From: Mesorhizobium sp.
GTDB lineage: Bacteria > Pseudomonadota > Alphaproteobacteria > Rhizobiales > Rhizobiaceae
NCBI RefSeq assembly: GCF_024710845.1
Contig: NZ_JANJTZ010000053.1
Span: forward strand, 186,001 to 250,000
Direction: 5' to 3'
DNA length: 64,000 nucleotides
Shown here: positions 7,934 to 16,107 of the stretch, in pieces
Numbering within the stretch: position 1 is the stretch's first letter
Layout: every line of letters begins with the position of its first letter
Notes under the pieces: model-generated
The model's database searches: none
Told to the model about the DNA's origin: nothing
The model's input: only the letters and a program-made list of their open reading frames with translations
Translations under genes and position numbers: made by a program

Positions 7934-8920
7934 ATGAGCCTGCCTGCGCTTTCGCGCCGCATCGCCAGATCGGTTGCCTTCCGCGCACGCCGGGCCAATC
8001 ACTGGCTGGTTGCCAAGGTCGTAGTTGCGATCTTCAGCGTGTTGCAGAAGCTGCCGGTCGACAAGGCGCTCGACGTTTCGGATCGGATCGCGCGCCGTAT
8101 CGGGCCATGGACCGGCCGCGATCGCATCGCGATGGACAATCTTCGCAAGGCTTATCCCGAAAAGAGCGAAGCCGAATGCCGCGAGATCGCGTCCGACATG
8201 TGGGGCAATATGGCCCGACTCGCGGTCGAGTATGTCTTCCTCGACCAGCTCTTCGACTACGACTTCGAGTCGGATACGCCCGGCAGGGTCGAGGTGAAGG
8301 GCCGCGACATCTTCCTGGGGATGCACAAGCTCGAGCGTCCGCGGGTATTCTTCACGGCGCATACCGGCAATTTCGAGATGTTCCCGATCGCGGCGTCTTC
8401 CTTCGGAATGCCGGTCGCGTCGCTGTTCCGGGCGCCGAACAACCCCTACGTCGCCGAACAGGTCAGCACGAAGCGGAAGATTTCGGGCTCGCGCATGGTA
8501 CCCTCGCGGGCCGGGGCCGCCTACGTGCTGGCCCGCATCCTGAGCAATAATGGCAATATCGGCGCCCTCGTCGATCAGAAATTCAGCCGCGGCGTGCCGA
8601 CCACCTTCTTCGGCCGGCGCTGCGAGACGAGCCCTCTCCTGCCACGGCTGGCGCGCCAGTACGAGGCGGACATCTATCCGGTCCGGTCCATCCGTCTGCC
8701 GAACAACCGCTACAGGCTGGAACTGTTCGACAAGCTCGATCCGCCGCGCGACGCCGACGGACAGATCGACGCCGACAAGCTGTGCCAGATGATGAACGAC
8801 ATCGTCGAAGGCTGGGTGCGCGAATACCCCGGACAGTGGATGTGGTTTCACCGCAGGTGGGACGTCCGGGCGCCGCACGCCGCGACCTCGAAGGTCGAGG
8901 AAGACGATCAGCTGCCGTAG
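7934..8920 (+). CDS. lpxXL: Lipid A acyltransferase LpxXL (C28 acyl transferase)
   Basis: A 328-residue member of the LpxL/HtrB family (lysophospholipid-type acyltransferase). The catalytic HX4(D/E) motif is HTGNFE, followed by the ALVDQKFSRGVPTTFFGRR block typical of lauroyl/C28 transferases. LpxXL transfers 27-hydroxyoctacosanoate from AcpXL to Kdo2-lipid A at the inner membrane; an N-terminal hydrophobic helix near residues 27-40 provides the anchor. It closes the acpXL operon, starting 3 bp after the dehydrogenase gene. Its 3' end overlaps the convergent membrane-anchor gene of the molybdoenzyme by 13 bp. Confidence 0.92.
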   Translation: MSLPALSRRIARSVAFRARRANHWLVAKVVVAIFSVLQKLPVDKALDVSDRIARRIGPWTGRDRIAMDNLRKAYPEKSEAECREIASDMWGNMARLAVEYVFLDQLFDYDFESDTPGRVEVKGRDIFLGMHKLERPRVFFTAHTGNFEMFPIAASSFGMPVASLFRAPNNPYVAEQVSTKRKISGSRMVPSRAGAAYVLARILSNNGNIGALVDQKFSRGVPTTFFGRRCETSPLLPRLARQYEADIYPVRSIRLPNNRYRLELFDKLDPPRDADGQIDADKLCQMMNDIVEGWVREYPGQWMWFHRRWDVRAPHAATSKVEEDDQLP

Positions 8921-9834
8921 TAGTTCATTACCGAGTGCCGGGCTTCGGCGAAGAACAGCCAACGCTCCACCAGCGTGCCGCCGAATATGAGAAGCACCGC
9001 GACGCCTGACATTGCGACGGCTGGCGCCCCGGAGATGTCGCCTGACAGCGCAAGCACTGCCAGCAACAGGGCGGGAAGAACGCCGCCGCTGATGACGGCG
9101 ATTTGCCTGAGCCTGGCCGCGTGCTTGCGCGCGACGCGAAAGCCCATTTCGTTGGTGAGATAGTTGCCGTTCATGTGTGGTGGCTCGAGCAGTCGCACCT
9201 TGCCGATAGCACCCAGCCCCGTCGCCGTCTCGGGCGTCGACAGCACCGCCATCGCCCGCAGACGCGCCCACCAGTAGGCTTTGGCGAGCCAGGCCGCGCC
9301 GATCGCCATCGCCGTCAGCAAAGGCAGCAGCGGATACGCATTGCCGCCGAGAGCCGAGAAGAAGCTGGCGAGAACGAGGCCACCGGCAAGCGCGAACAGC
9401 AGATAGGACACCGGCGTCCACTCCGTGTTCCAGGCCTGGACCGACCTCAGCGAAGCGTAGATCATGGCGGTACAGTAGACCGTGACGCCGCAGAAAACCG
9501 CTCCGATCAGACCAGGCAAAGGCAAGTAGCGCCCGCTCCAGACCGACGCGATCGCGTTGATGCCGAGCGGGACGAAGGTCAGGACCGCCATCACCCCCTC
9601 CCGTGACAGCCAGCTCGACCGCCATTGCGAGAATGCCCGCCAGGCGCGCTGCGGATTGCCGAGATGCAGCGTGGACGACACCAGCCCGCCGGCGATCAGG
9701 GCGAGCGCCAGGATATGCGCGAACTTCGTCGCGATTGCCGATGGGTCGAGAAGCCCGAACCCGAGCACGGCCGCGAGCCCGTAGCCGAGGCCGGACAGCG
9801 TGGTGAAGAGGATGATCGATGGAGCGGGGTGCAT
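8908..9834 (-). CDS. soeC: Membrane anchor subunit of molybdoenzyme (DmsC/SoeC-like)
   Basis: A 308-residue integral membrane protein with about eight hydrophobic segments, of the DmsC/NrfD-like anchor family (PF04976 type). It would hold the catalytic and Fe-S subunits on the inner membrane and pass electrons to or from quinone. It is the third gene of the A-B-C order typical of DmsABC and SoeABC. Because the catalytic subunit lacks a Tat leader, the complex should face the cytoplasm, which favours SoeC over DmsC. It begins 4 bp after the B subunit and overlaps lpxXL tail to tail. Confidence 0.75.
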   Translation of the reverse strand: MHPAPSIILFTTLSGLGYGLAAVLGFGLLDPSAIATKFAHILALALIAGGLVSSTLHLGNPQRAWRAFSQWRSSWLSREGVMAVLTFVPLGINAIASVWSGRYLPLPGLIGAVFCGVTVYCTAMIYASLRSVQAWNTEWTPVSYLLFALAGGLVLASFFSALGGNAYPLLPLLTAMAIGAAWLAKAYWWARLRAMAVLSTPETATGLGAIGKVRLLEPPHMNGNYLTNEMGFRVARKHAARLRQIAVISGGVLPALLLAVLALSGDISGAPAVAMSGVAVLLIFGGTLVERWLFFAEARHSVMNYYGS

Positions 9835-9838
9835 GATC

Positions 9839-10597
9839 TCAGATGCGGTCCAGCATGCCGTCGAGCCAGGCGAAGAATCCCTTGGCGCCGTCCGTGTTCT
9901 CGGCCAGCGGCAGCGTGCTCGCGAGCGGCTTGCGCGGGCGCGGCGGCAGATATTTGTTGACCGGCCGCGTGCCCTGCTCCGGCATGAGATCGATGCCGCC
10001 GCGCTCGGCGACCATCATCGAGACCTTGGAAGTCGGATCGGCGAAGTCGCCATAATGCCGGGCGTTCGCCGGGCAGGTGCGAACGCAGGACGGCACCCGG
10101 TCGATTTCCTGAAGCGTCTCGTTGTAGATCCGATCGACGCAGAGCGTGCACTTTTTCATGACGCCGGCAGCGAGGTCCATCTCGCGAGCGCCGTATGGAC
10201 AGGCCCAGGCGCACAGTCCGCAGCCGATGCACTTGTCCTCGTCGACCAGCACGATGCCGTCGGCGGACCGCTTGTAGGATGCGCCGGTCGGGCAGACCGT
10301 CACGCAGGACGCGTCCTCGCAATGCAGGCAGCTCTTCGGGAAATGAACGATCCGCGCATCGCCGGCCTCTCCCACGACCTCGCCGCCTTCCGGCACCACC
10401 TCGAATGTGTGGATCCGGTTGAGGAACGTCCCCGAGACCTGTGATCCATAGGGATCCTGATCCGACAGCGCCGCGCCGTAGCCGCCGGTGTTCCACTCCT
10501 TGCAGGAGATCACGCAGGCATGGCAGCCGACGCAGACGTCGAGGTCGATGACGAGGCCGAGTTTCTTCGGCGTCGGCAGCGTGGGAAGCATGGTCAT
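9839..10597 (-). CDS. soeB: 4Fe-4S dicluster electron-transfer subunit (SoeB/DmsB-like)
   Basis: A 252-residue protein with four ferredoxin-type Cys clusters: CVGCHACVISC, CLHCEDASCVTVCP, CIGCGLCAWACP, and CTLC with a later CVRTCP. This is the four-cluster pattern of DmsB/PsrB/SoeB subunits that conduct electrons between the molybdopterin subunit and the membrane anchor. The N-terminal run LVIDLDVCVGCHACVISCKEW with the following NTGGYGAALSDQDPYG is, from memory, the form seen in SoeB. I chose the ATG at 10597 because it gives an ATGA overlap with the upstream catalytic gene and has GGAG 9 bp upstream. Confidence 0.85.
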   Translation of the reverse strand: MTMLPTLPTPKKLGLVIDLDVCVGCHACVISCKEWNTGGYGAALSDQDPYGSQVSGTFLNRIHTFEVVPEGGEVVGEAGDARIVHFPKSCLHCEDASCVTVCPTGASYKRSADGIVLVDEDKCIGCGLCAWACPYGAREMDLAAGVMKKCTLCVDRIYNETLQEIDRVPSCVRTCPANARHYGDFADPTSKVSMMVAERGGIDLMPEQGTRPVNKYLPPRPRKPLASTLPLAENTDGAKGFFAWLDGMLDRI

Positions 10598-13443
10598 TCG
10601 GACCACTCCTGGCCGTAGCGCAACTCGGCAGGCGACGGGTGCGTGCTGCCCGCCCTGCCCACATGCGCGAAGGTGGGTCGCGACACTTCGTCCGGCTCTG
10701 CCTTCTCGATCCTGACGCGGAGGTCGTACCAGGCCGCCTGCCCCGTCACCGGATCGGAATTCGACCAGCGCATGCCGTCGCCTTTGGGCGGCAGGAGTTC
10801 ATGAATCAGATGATTGAGCAGGAAGCCGCGATTGCTCTCCGGCGCGTCGTTCGACAGGCCCCAGGCACCCTTGCGCTTGCCGATGGCGTTCCAGGTCCAC
10901 ATCGTGTCGCGATTGACCGCGTCGGAACGCGCGATCTCGACCTTGATCCGCCCGTGATGCGAGATAATCCAGGCCCAATCGCCGGTGGAAAGCCCAACCT
11001 CATCGCAGATCGCACCGGGCACGTACATGACGTTGCGCGTATGGATCTGCCGCAGCCAGGCGTTCATCGAGCCCCAGGAATGGTACATCGCCATCGGCCG
11101 CTGCGTGACCGCGTGGTAGGGGAACTCGGCGCGGTCGACGCCCGCTTCCTCCAGTGGCCGGCACCAGTCCGGCAGCGGATCGAAGGCCATTTCCAGCCGC
11201 TCGCGATGGGTCTCCGGCGCGACCGGCTCGCGCAGGCCTTGCGCCGACAGGCGGAACTTCTGGCAGATCTCGCTGTAGAGCTGGAACGTCACCGGCTGCG
11301 GCGTGTCGAAAAAGCCCATCTTCACCGCGAAATCCTGGTAGGCGCGGTTGGCGTGCTTGAAGAACTGCGCCTCCAGCGGGATGTGCGCCGAGAAGAATGC
11401 TCCGTTCTCAATGTATCGCTTTAACTGGTCCGGGTTCGACGCCCCTCGCCCAACCCGGTCTCCGGCCACACCCCGGAAGCCCGCCAGCGGCCCGATGCCC
11501 GGCCGGCGCTCATGCCGCACGATGTAGTCCGCGAAATCCTTGTAGAGCGGCACGCCGCGGCTGTCGACGAAGCCTGGCAGCTTCAGCCGTCCGGCAAGGT
11601 CGATCAGCACCGACTGGAAGCCGCGCACGTCGCGGTCGGGCTCGACCACCGGCCAGCGGATCGCGTCGTTGACCGAGTCCGGCTCCGAGATCGGCCGGTC
11701 GAGCAGCGAGATGCAGTCGTGGCGTTCGAGATAGGTTGTGTCGGGCAGCACCAGATCGGCATAGGCAACCATCTCGGAAGCATAGGCATCGCTATAGATG
11801 ATCTTCGGGATGACATATTCCCCCGTCGCCTCGTCCCGGTCCTCCAGCATCTTAATGACGCCGGCCGTGTTCATTGACGAGTTCCAGGCCATGTTGGCCA
11901 TATACATGAACAGGAGATCGATCCTGTATGGGTCGCCCGCATGCGCGTTGGCGATGACCATGTGCATCAGCCCGTGGGCCGAGATCGGCGCATCCCAGGA
12001 AAATGCCTTGTCGATCCGGTTGGGCACCCCGTCGGGGCCGATCAGCAAATCCTCCGGCCCGCGCGGAAAGCCGAGGTGCGGGCCTGACAGCGGCTTGTTG
12101 GAGCCGAAATGCTCGGCCTTGCCGTGCGGCGTCGGATGCGCCTCGACAGGCTTCGGATAGGGCGGCTCGAAGCGGAAGGCGCCGGGGCAATCGACCGCGC
12201 CGATCAGCGCCTGCAGCACGTGGATCGCCCGCGCCGTCTGGAAGCCGTTCGAATGGGCCGAGATGCCACGCATGGCGTGGAAGGACACCGGCCGGCCGAT
12301 GAAGCTTGCATGCCTCTCGCCGTTCATGTCGGTCCAGGGATGTGCGATCTCGATCGACTCGTCGAAAGCGACGCGCGCAATCTCCGCCGCGAGCCCGCGG
12401 ATGACGTCGGCAGACACCCCAGTCTCGACGGCAGCGAGGTCCGGCGCGTAGCGGTCGTCGAGATACTTTTCGGCAAGAAGCTGGAACGACGGCACGGCAA
12501 AGCGTCCATCTTCGAGCTGATACCTGCCCGAAAGCGAGGCCCGTGCTCCCTTGGTGCCGTTGGCGACCTCCCTCTCCGTCACGCTTTCCCAGACGAGGGC
12601 CTTGCCCTCGTCATCGCGCGCGAAAAGCCCGTGCTCGGCCGTGCCCGGCGCGTCGACCACCAGCCACGGCGCATTCGTGTAGCGCACGAGGAAATCGACA
12701 TCGATCTTCCGCGCCTTGAGCAGTTCGTGGATGACCGACAGGACGAGCAGTCCGTCGGTGCCGGGGCGGATACCGATCCAGCTGTCGGCGATCGACGAAT
12801 AGCCGGTGCGCACCGGATTGACCGAGACGAAGCGCGCGCCGCGCGACTTCAGCTTCGAAATGCCGATCTTGATCGGGTTCGAATCGTGGTCTTCCGCCAC
12901 GCCGAACATGACGAACAGCTTGGTGCGATCCCAGTCGGGTGACCCGAACTCCCAGAATCCGCCGCCGAGCGTCATGATGCCGGCGGCCGCCATGTTGACC
13001 GAGCAGAAGCCGCCATGCGCCGCGTAGTTCGGCGTGCCGAACTGCTGGGCGAAGAAACCGGTCAGCGACTGCGACTGGTCGCGGCCGGTGAAGAAGGCCA
13101 GCTTCTTCGGGTCGCGCGCCCTCACTTCGCCCATCCAGTCGACGGCAAGCGCCAGCGCCTCGTCCCAGGAAATCGCCTTGAATTGGCCTGAGCCGCGCGG
13201 GCCGGTGCGCAGCAGTGGCGAGGACAGGCGCGCCGGCGCATAGTGCTGCATGATACCGGCGGAACCCTTGGCGCAGAGCACACCCTTGTTCACGGGATGG
13301 TCGCGGTTGCCCTCGATGTAACGGACCTTGCCGTCCTTGATATGGACGTCGATGCCGCACCGGCAGGCGCACATGTAGCAGGTCGTCTTGCGCACCTCGT
13401 CGGAGACGGGCTTCGAGAGCGCAAGGCGCGGTTCAGGACTCAT
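10594..13443 (-). CDS. soeA: Molybdopterin catalytic subunit, likely cytoplasmic sulfite dehydrogenase SoeA
   Basis: A 949-residue bis-MGD oxidoreductase. The N-terminal 4Fe-4S ligands are Cys22, Cys25, Cys29 and Cys57 (CYMCACRC and VLCAKG). The likely molybdenum ligand is Cys147 in AHGGFCSVNMAA, not Ser as in DmsA. There is no twin-arginine leader: the Fe-S motif begins about 20 residues from the start. Length, lack of Tat signal, Cys ligand and partner genes match SoeA, the cytoplasm-facing membrane sulfite dehydrogenase known from Allochromatium and used for sulfite release from organosulfonates in roseobacters. Polysulfide reductase or another PsrA-like activity remains possible. The gene heads an ABC operon with ATGA coupling to the B subunit. 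Confidence 0.8.
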   Translation of the reverse strand: MSPEPRLALSKPVSDEVRKTTCYMCACRCGIDVHIKDGKVRYIEGNRDHPVNKGVLCAKGSAGIMQHYAPARLSSPLLRTGPRGSGQFKAISWDEALALAVDWMGEVRARDPKKLAFFTGRDQSQSLTGFFAQQFGTPNYAAHGGFCSVNMAAAGIMTLGGGFWEFGSPDWDRTKLFVMFGVAEDHDSNPIKIGISKLKSRGARFVSVNPVRTGYSSIADSWIGIRPGTDGLLVLSVIHELLKARKIDVDFLVRYTNAPWLVVDAPGTAEHGLFARDDEGKALVWESVTEREVANGTKGARASLSGRYQLEDGRFAVPSFQLLAEKYLDDRYAPDLAAVETGVSADVIRGLAAEIARVAFDESIEIAHPWTDMNGERHASFIGRPVSFHAMRGISAHSNGFQTARAIHVLQALIGAVDCPGAFRFEPPYPKPVEAHPTPHGKAEHFGSNKPLSGPHLGFPRGPEDLLIGPDGVPNRIDKAFSWDAPISAHGLMHMVIANAHAGDPYRIDLLFMYMANMAWNSSMNTAGVIKMLEDRDEATGEYVIPKIIYSDAYASEMVAYADLVLPDTTYLERHDCISLLDRPISEPDSVNDAIRWPVVEPDRDVRGFQSVLIDLAGRLKLPGFVDSRGVPLYKDFADYIVRHERRPGIGPLAGFRGVAGDRVGRGASNPDQLKRYIENGAFFSAHIPLEAQFFKHANRAYQDFAVKMGFFDTPQPVTFQLYSEICQKFRLSAQGLREPVAPETHRERLEMAFDPLPDWCRPLEEAGVDRAEFPYHAVTQRPMAMYHSWGSMNAWLRQIHTRNVMYVPGAICDEVGLSTGDWAWIISHHGRIKVEIARSDAVNRDTMWTWNAIGKRKGAWGLSNDAPESNRGFLLNHLIHELLPPKGDGMRWSNSDPVTGQAAWYDLRVRIEKAEPDEVSRPTFAHVGRAGSTHPSPAELRYGQEWSE

Positions 13444-13535
13444 GAATCGTATGCTCCCACCGCCCTCTCATATAGCCGGCGGTGGGTCATGGCAAAGCCG
13501 CTGGAACGGCATTGCCGGTCGCGAGGTCGAAAGCG

Positions 13536-13973
13536 CTACTTCGTTACAATGATCCGCGTATTTCCAGGACCAAGTTCCTTGACAAGGGAATAGAATGTCT
13601 CGGCATTCACTGTGGCGAGCCTGACGCAGCCATGCGAGGCGGGGGTTCCGAGCCGGCTCTCGGCGGTCGTCCCGTGCACCGCGTAGCCGCCGTGGTAGAA
13701 GACGGCGAAGGGCATCGGCGCCATCTCGTATTTGCGCGAATGCCACATGCGGTGCATGCGGTACGGCCGCCACTCGCCGGACGGTGTGATGTAGCCGCTG
13801 CGCGCCGTCGACACCTTCCAGGTGTAGATGACCTTGCCGTGCTTCTTCACCGTCATGGTCTGGGTGGCGACGTCGATGTTCGCGATCAAAGCCGCCGCCT
13901 GCGTCGCGGCAGGCAGGCTGATCGTCGAAACTGCCGCCAGGAAAGCGCCGAGTATGGTGCCTCTCACAGTCAT
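13536..13973 (-). CDS. L,D-transpeptidase family protein (YkuD domain)
   Basis: A 145-residue exported protein: Sec signal peptide at residues 1-25 (MTVRGTILGAFLAAVSTISL, then PAATQAA) and one YkuD domain. The catalytic motif is intact: upstream His in GGYAVHGTTAES and ASHGCVRL with the nucleophilic Cys. These enzymes make 3-3 peptidoglycan crosslinks or attach proteins to peptidoglycan in the periplasm. The ATG at 13973 is preceded by GGGGGA at 5 bp; longer starts lack a leader. A paralogue of the same length lies at 15.6-16.0 kb, beyond a divergent M20 peptidase gene. Confidence 0.9.
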   Translation of the reverse strand: MTVRGTILGAFLAAVSTISLPAATQAAALIANIDVATQTMTVKKHGKVIYTWKVSTARSGYITPSGEWRPYRMHRMWHSRKYEMAPMPFAVFYHGGYAVHGTTAESRLGTPASHGCVRLATVNAETFYSLVKELGPGNTRIIVTK

Positions 13974-14146
13974 GGAATCCCCCATCCGAATGCCCACATG
14001 TGGATTTCTAGCCGCTCCCGGCTGAAGAGTGTATGAACGAATGCACACATTCAGGTGAATGAGACAGGTTCTGGTCCAATCGCATTTCGCGCCTGAAACG
14101 AAATGCCCCGCTTGCGCACGCGCATCCGCCCGGCTCAAATCGCGCC

Positions 14147-15427
14147 ATGAACGAAAAGACTTTCGAGATCATCGATTCCCGCGCCAACGAACTGGCCGAG
14201 CTCACCGCCGACCTGATTCGTTTCCCGACGATCAACCCTCCCGGCGAGGCCTACACGCCCTGTGCGGAATATGTCGGCGAGCGCCTGCGCAAGCGCGGGT
14301 TCAACGTCGAGTACGTCCGCGGTTTCGGCACCCCCGGCGACAGTGACCGCTATCCGCGCACGAATGTGGTCGCCCGTTTCGAAGGCCGCTCGCCCGGCAA
14401 GACCGTGCATTTCAATTCCCATATCGATGTGGTCGAGGCCGGCGAAGGCTGGACGCTCGATCCCTTTGCCGGCGTGATCAAGGACGGCCGCGTCTATGGC
14501 CGCGGCGCCTGTGACATGAAAGGCGGGCTGGCCGCCTCGATCATCGCGGCCGAGACCTATATCGATATGAATCCGGATTTCGCCGGGGCTATCGAGATCT
14601 CCGGAACGGCGGACGAGGAGTCCGGCGGCTTCGGCGGCGTCGCCTACCTCGCCGAGAAGGGATACTTCTCCCCGCCCCGCGTCGACCACGTCATCATCCC
14701 TGAGCCGCTGAACAAGGACCGCATCTGCCTCGGCCATCGCGGCGTCTGGTGGGCGGAGATCGAAACCAAGGGCCAGATCGCACATGGCTCGATGCCGTTC
14801 CTCGGCGACAGCGCCGTGCGCCACATGGGCGCGGTGCTGGCCGCGTTCGAAGTCGAGCTGTTCCCCGCGCTCGACCGCAAGCAGACACGCATGCCGGTCG
14901 TGCCCGAGGGCGCGCGCCGCTCGACCATGAACATCAACTCCATCCACGGCGGGCAGACGGACGACTATTTCCCGGGCCTGCCCTCGCCCAACGTGCCGGA
15001 TTCCTGCAAGATCGTCATCGACCGGCGTTTCCTGCTGGAAGAAAGCCTCGACGAGGTGAAGTCCGAAGTCACGTCGATCCTCGACCGGCTGAAATGGGAG
15101 CGCCCTCGCTTCGACTACCGGATGCGGGATATGATGGTCGTGCATCCGGGAATGACCGACGAGGACGCTCCGGTGCCCCGTGCGATCGCCGGCGGAATCC
15201 GGCGCGTGTTCGGACGCGATCCGCAATATGTCATCTCGCCCGGCACTTACGACCAGAAACATATCGCGCGCATCGGCAAGCTGCACGACTGCGTCGCCTA
15301 CGGTCCGGGAATTCTCGACCTCGCGCACCGGCCCGACGAATGGGTCGGCATCGCGGATATGGTCGAGAGCGCCAAGGTCATGGCGCATGGGTTGGATGTG
15401 CTGCTGCGCGGCGAACCCCGTGAATAG
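14147..15427 (+). CDS. M20 family metallopeptidase (acetylornithine deacetylase/DapE type)
   Basis: A 426-residue M20 amidohydrolase. Metal and catalytic residues are visible in VHFNSHIDVVEAGEGW (His and Asp), RGACDMKGG (bridging Asp) and TADEESGGFGG (catalytic Glu pair). The dimerisation domain sits near residues 200-320. Family members release acyl groups or amino acids from N-acyl amino acids and dipeptides in the cytoplasm. It lies between two L,D-transpeptidase-like genes and 700 bp before a dipeptide ABC transporter, so a role in processing imported peptides, perhaps cell-wall-derived, is a reasonable inference. Confidence 0.87.
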   Translation: MNEKTFEIIDSRANELAELTADLIRFPTINPPGEAYTPCAEYVGERLRKRGFNVEYVRGFGTPGDSDRYPRTNVVARFEGRSPGKTVHFNSHIDVVEAGEGWTLDPFAGVIKDGRVYGRGACDMKGGLAASIIAAETYIDMNPDFAGAIEISGTADEESGGFGGVAYLAEKGYFSPPRVDHVIIPEPLNKDRICLGHRGVWWAEIETKGQIAHGSMPFLGDSAVRHMGAVLAAFEVELFPALDRKQTRMPVVPEGARRSTMNINSIHGGQTDDYFPGLPSPNVPDSCKIVIDRRFLLEESLDEVKSEVTSILDRLKWERPRFDYRMRDMMVVHPGMTDEDAPVPRAIAGGIRRVFGRDPQYVISPGTYDQKHIARIGKLHDCVAYGPGILDLAHRPDEWVGIADMVESAKVMAHGLDVLLRGEPRE

Positions 15428-15558
15428 GTTCGGCGTACGGGTGCCAAGTCCTTCCCTGTAAACCATGAAATCACATCTTCGCGTCTTCGCGCGACGATCG
15501 GTTGCGCGCGTGTATTCGCGCAACTAGTCTGCCCCTGGGTGCAAGAGGGGTTTGGAAG

Positions 15559-15993
15559 ATGCTGGGCAAGGTCATTGCAGGTCTTTCGCTGGTAGTGGCC
15601 GCAGCCGCATTCCAGCCATCGGCGGCGGTAGCGGCCAGGGTCGTCGCGTCGGTCGATCTGTCCTCGCAGACGATGACCGTCACGCATGGCGGCGTTGTGA
15701 AGTATCGCTGGCCGGTGTCGACCGCCCGCAGGGGCAAGGTTACGCCGACGGGGAGCTGGTCGGCGAAGTGGCTTTCCAGGTACCACCGTTCCAGCCGCTA
15801 TCACAATGCGCCGATGCCCTACTCCATCTTCTTCACCGGCAACTACGCCGTCCACGGCACGAACCAGGTGAGCCGCCTCGGGCGCCCCGCATCGGCGGGC
15901 TGCATCCGCCTCCATCCGTCGAACGCAGCGATCCTCTATTCGATGGCGCAGCGCGAAGGCCTGCGCAACGTGAGGATCGTCGTCCACCGCTGA
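15559..15993 (+). CDS. YkuD-domain protein with variant catalytic motif (SAGC)
   Basis: A 144-residue exported protein, paralogous to the YkuD protein at 13.5-14.0 kb: signal peptide MLGKVIAGLSLVVAAAAF and a domain with matching SxDLSSQTMTV, VSTARRGKVTPTG and NYAVHGTNQVSRLG blocks. The catalytic motif reads ASAGCIRL, so the usual His of SHGC is Ala while the Cys and the upstream His are kept. It may be a weak or altered L,D-transpeptidase. The ATG at 15559 has AAGAGGGG upstream at 8 bp. It precedes the peptide transporter operon by 115 bp. Confidence 0.85.
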   Translation: MLGKVIAGLSLVVAAAAFQPSAAVAARVVASVDLSSQTMTVTHGGVVKYRWPVSTARRGKVTPTGSWSAKWLSRYHRSSRYHNAPMPYSIFFTGNYAVHGTNQVSRLGRPASAGCIRLHPSNAAILYSMAQREGLRNVRIVVHR

Positions 15994-16107
15994 TTGCTGG
16001 ACCGACGAAAAATTCCGTTCCGGATCGGTAGGTTGGCACAAAGCCGATTTACTCTCGGCGCGTTTCGGGCTTCAATCCGGCGTCACACCATTCCGGAGTC
16101 CGTTTCC

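Noticed and set aside
7700-9625. 641-codon minus-strand frame over lpxXL and soeC
   Set aside because: It overlaps two recognised genes and shows no family motif; the composition is that of a GC-rich shadow.
14135-15523. 462-codon minus-strand frame opposite the M20 peptidase
   Set aside because: Antisense to an intact metallopeptidase with all metal ligands; no independent signal.
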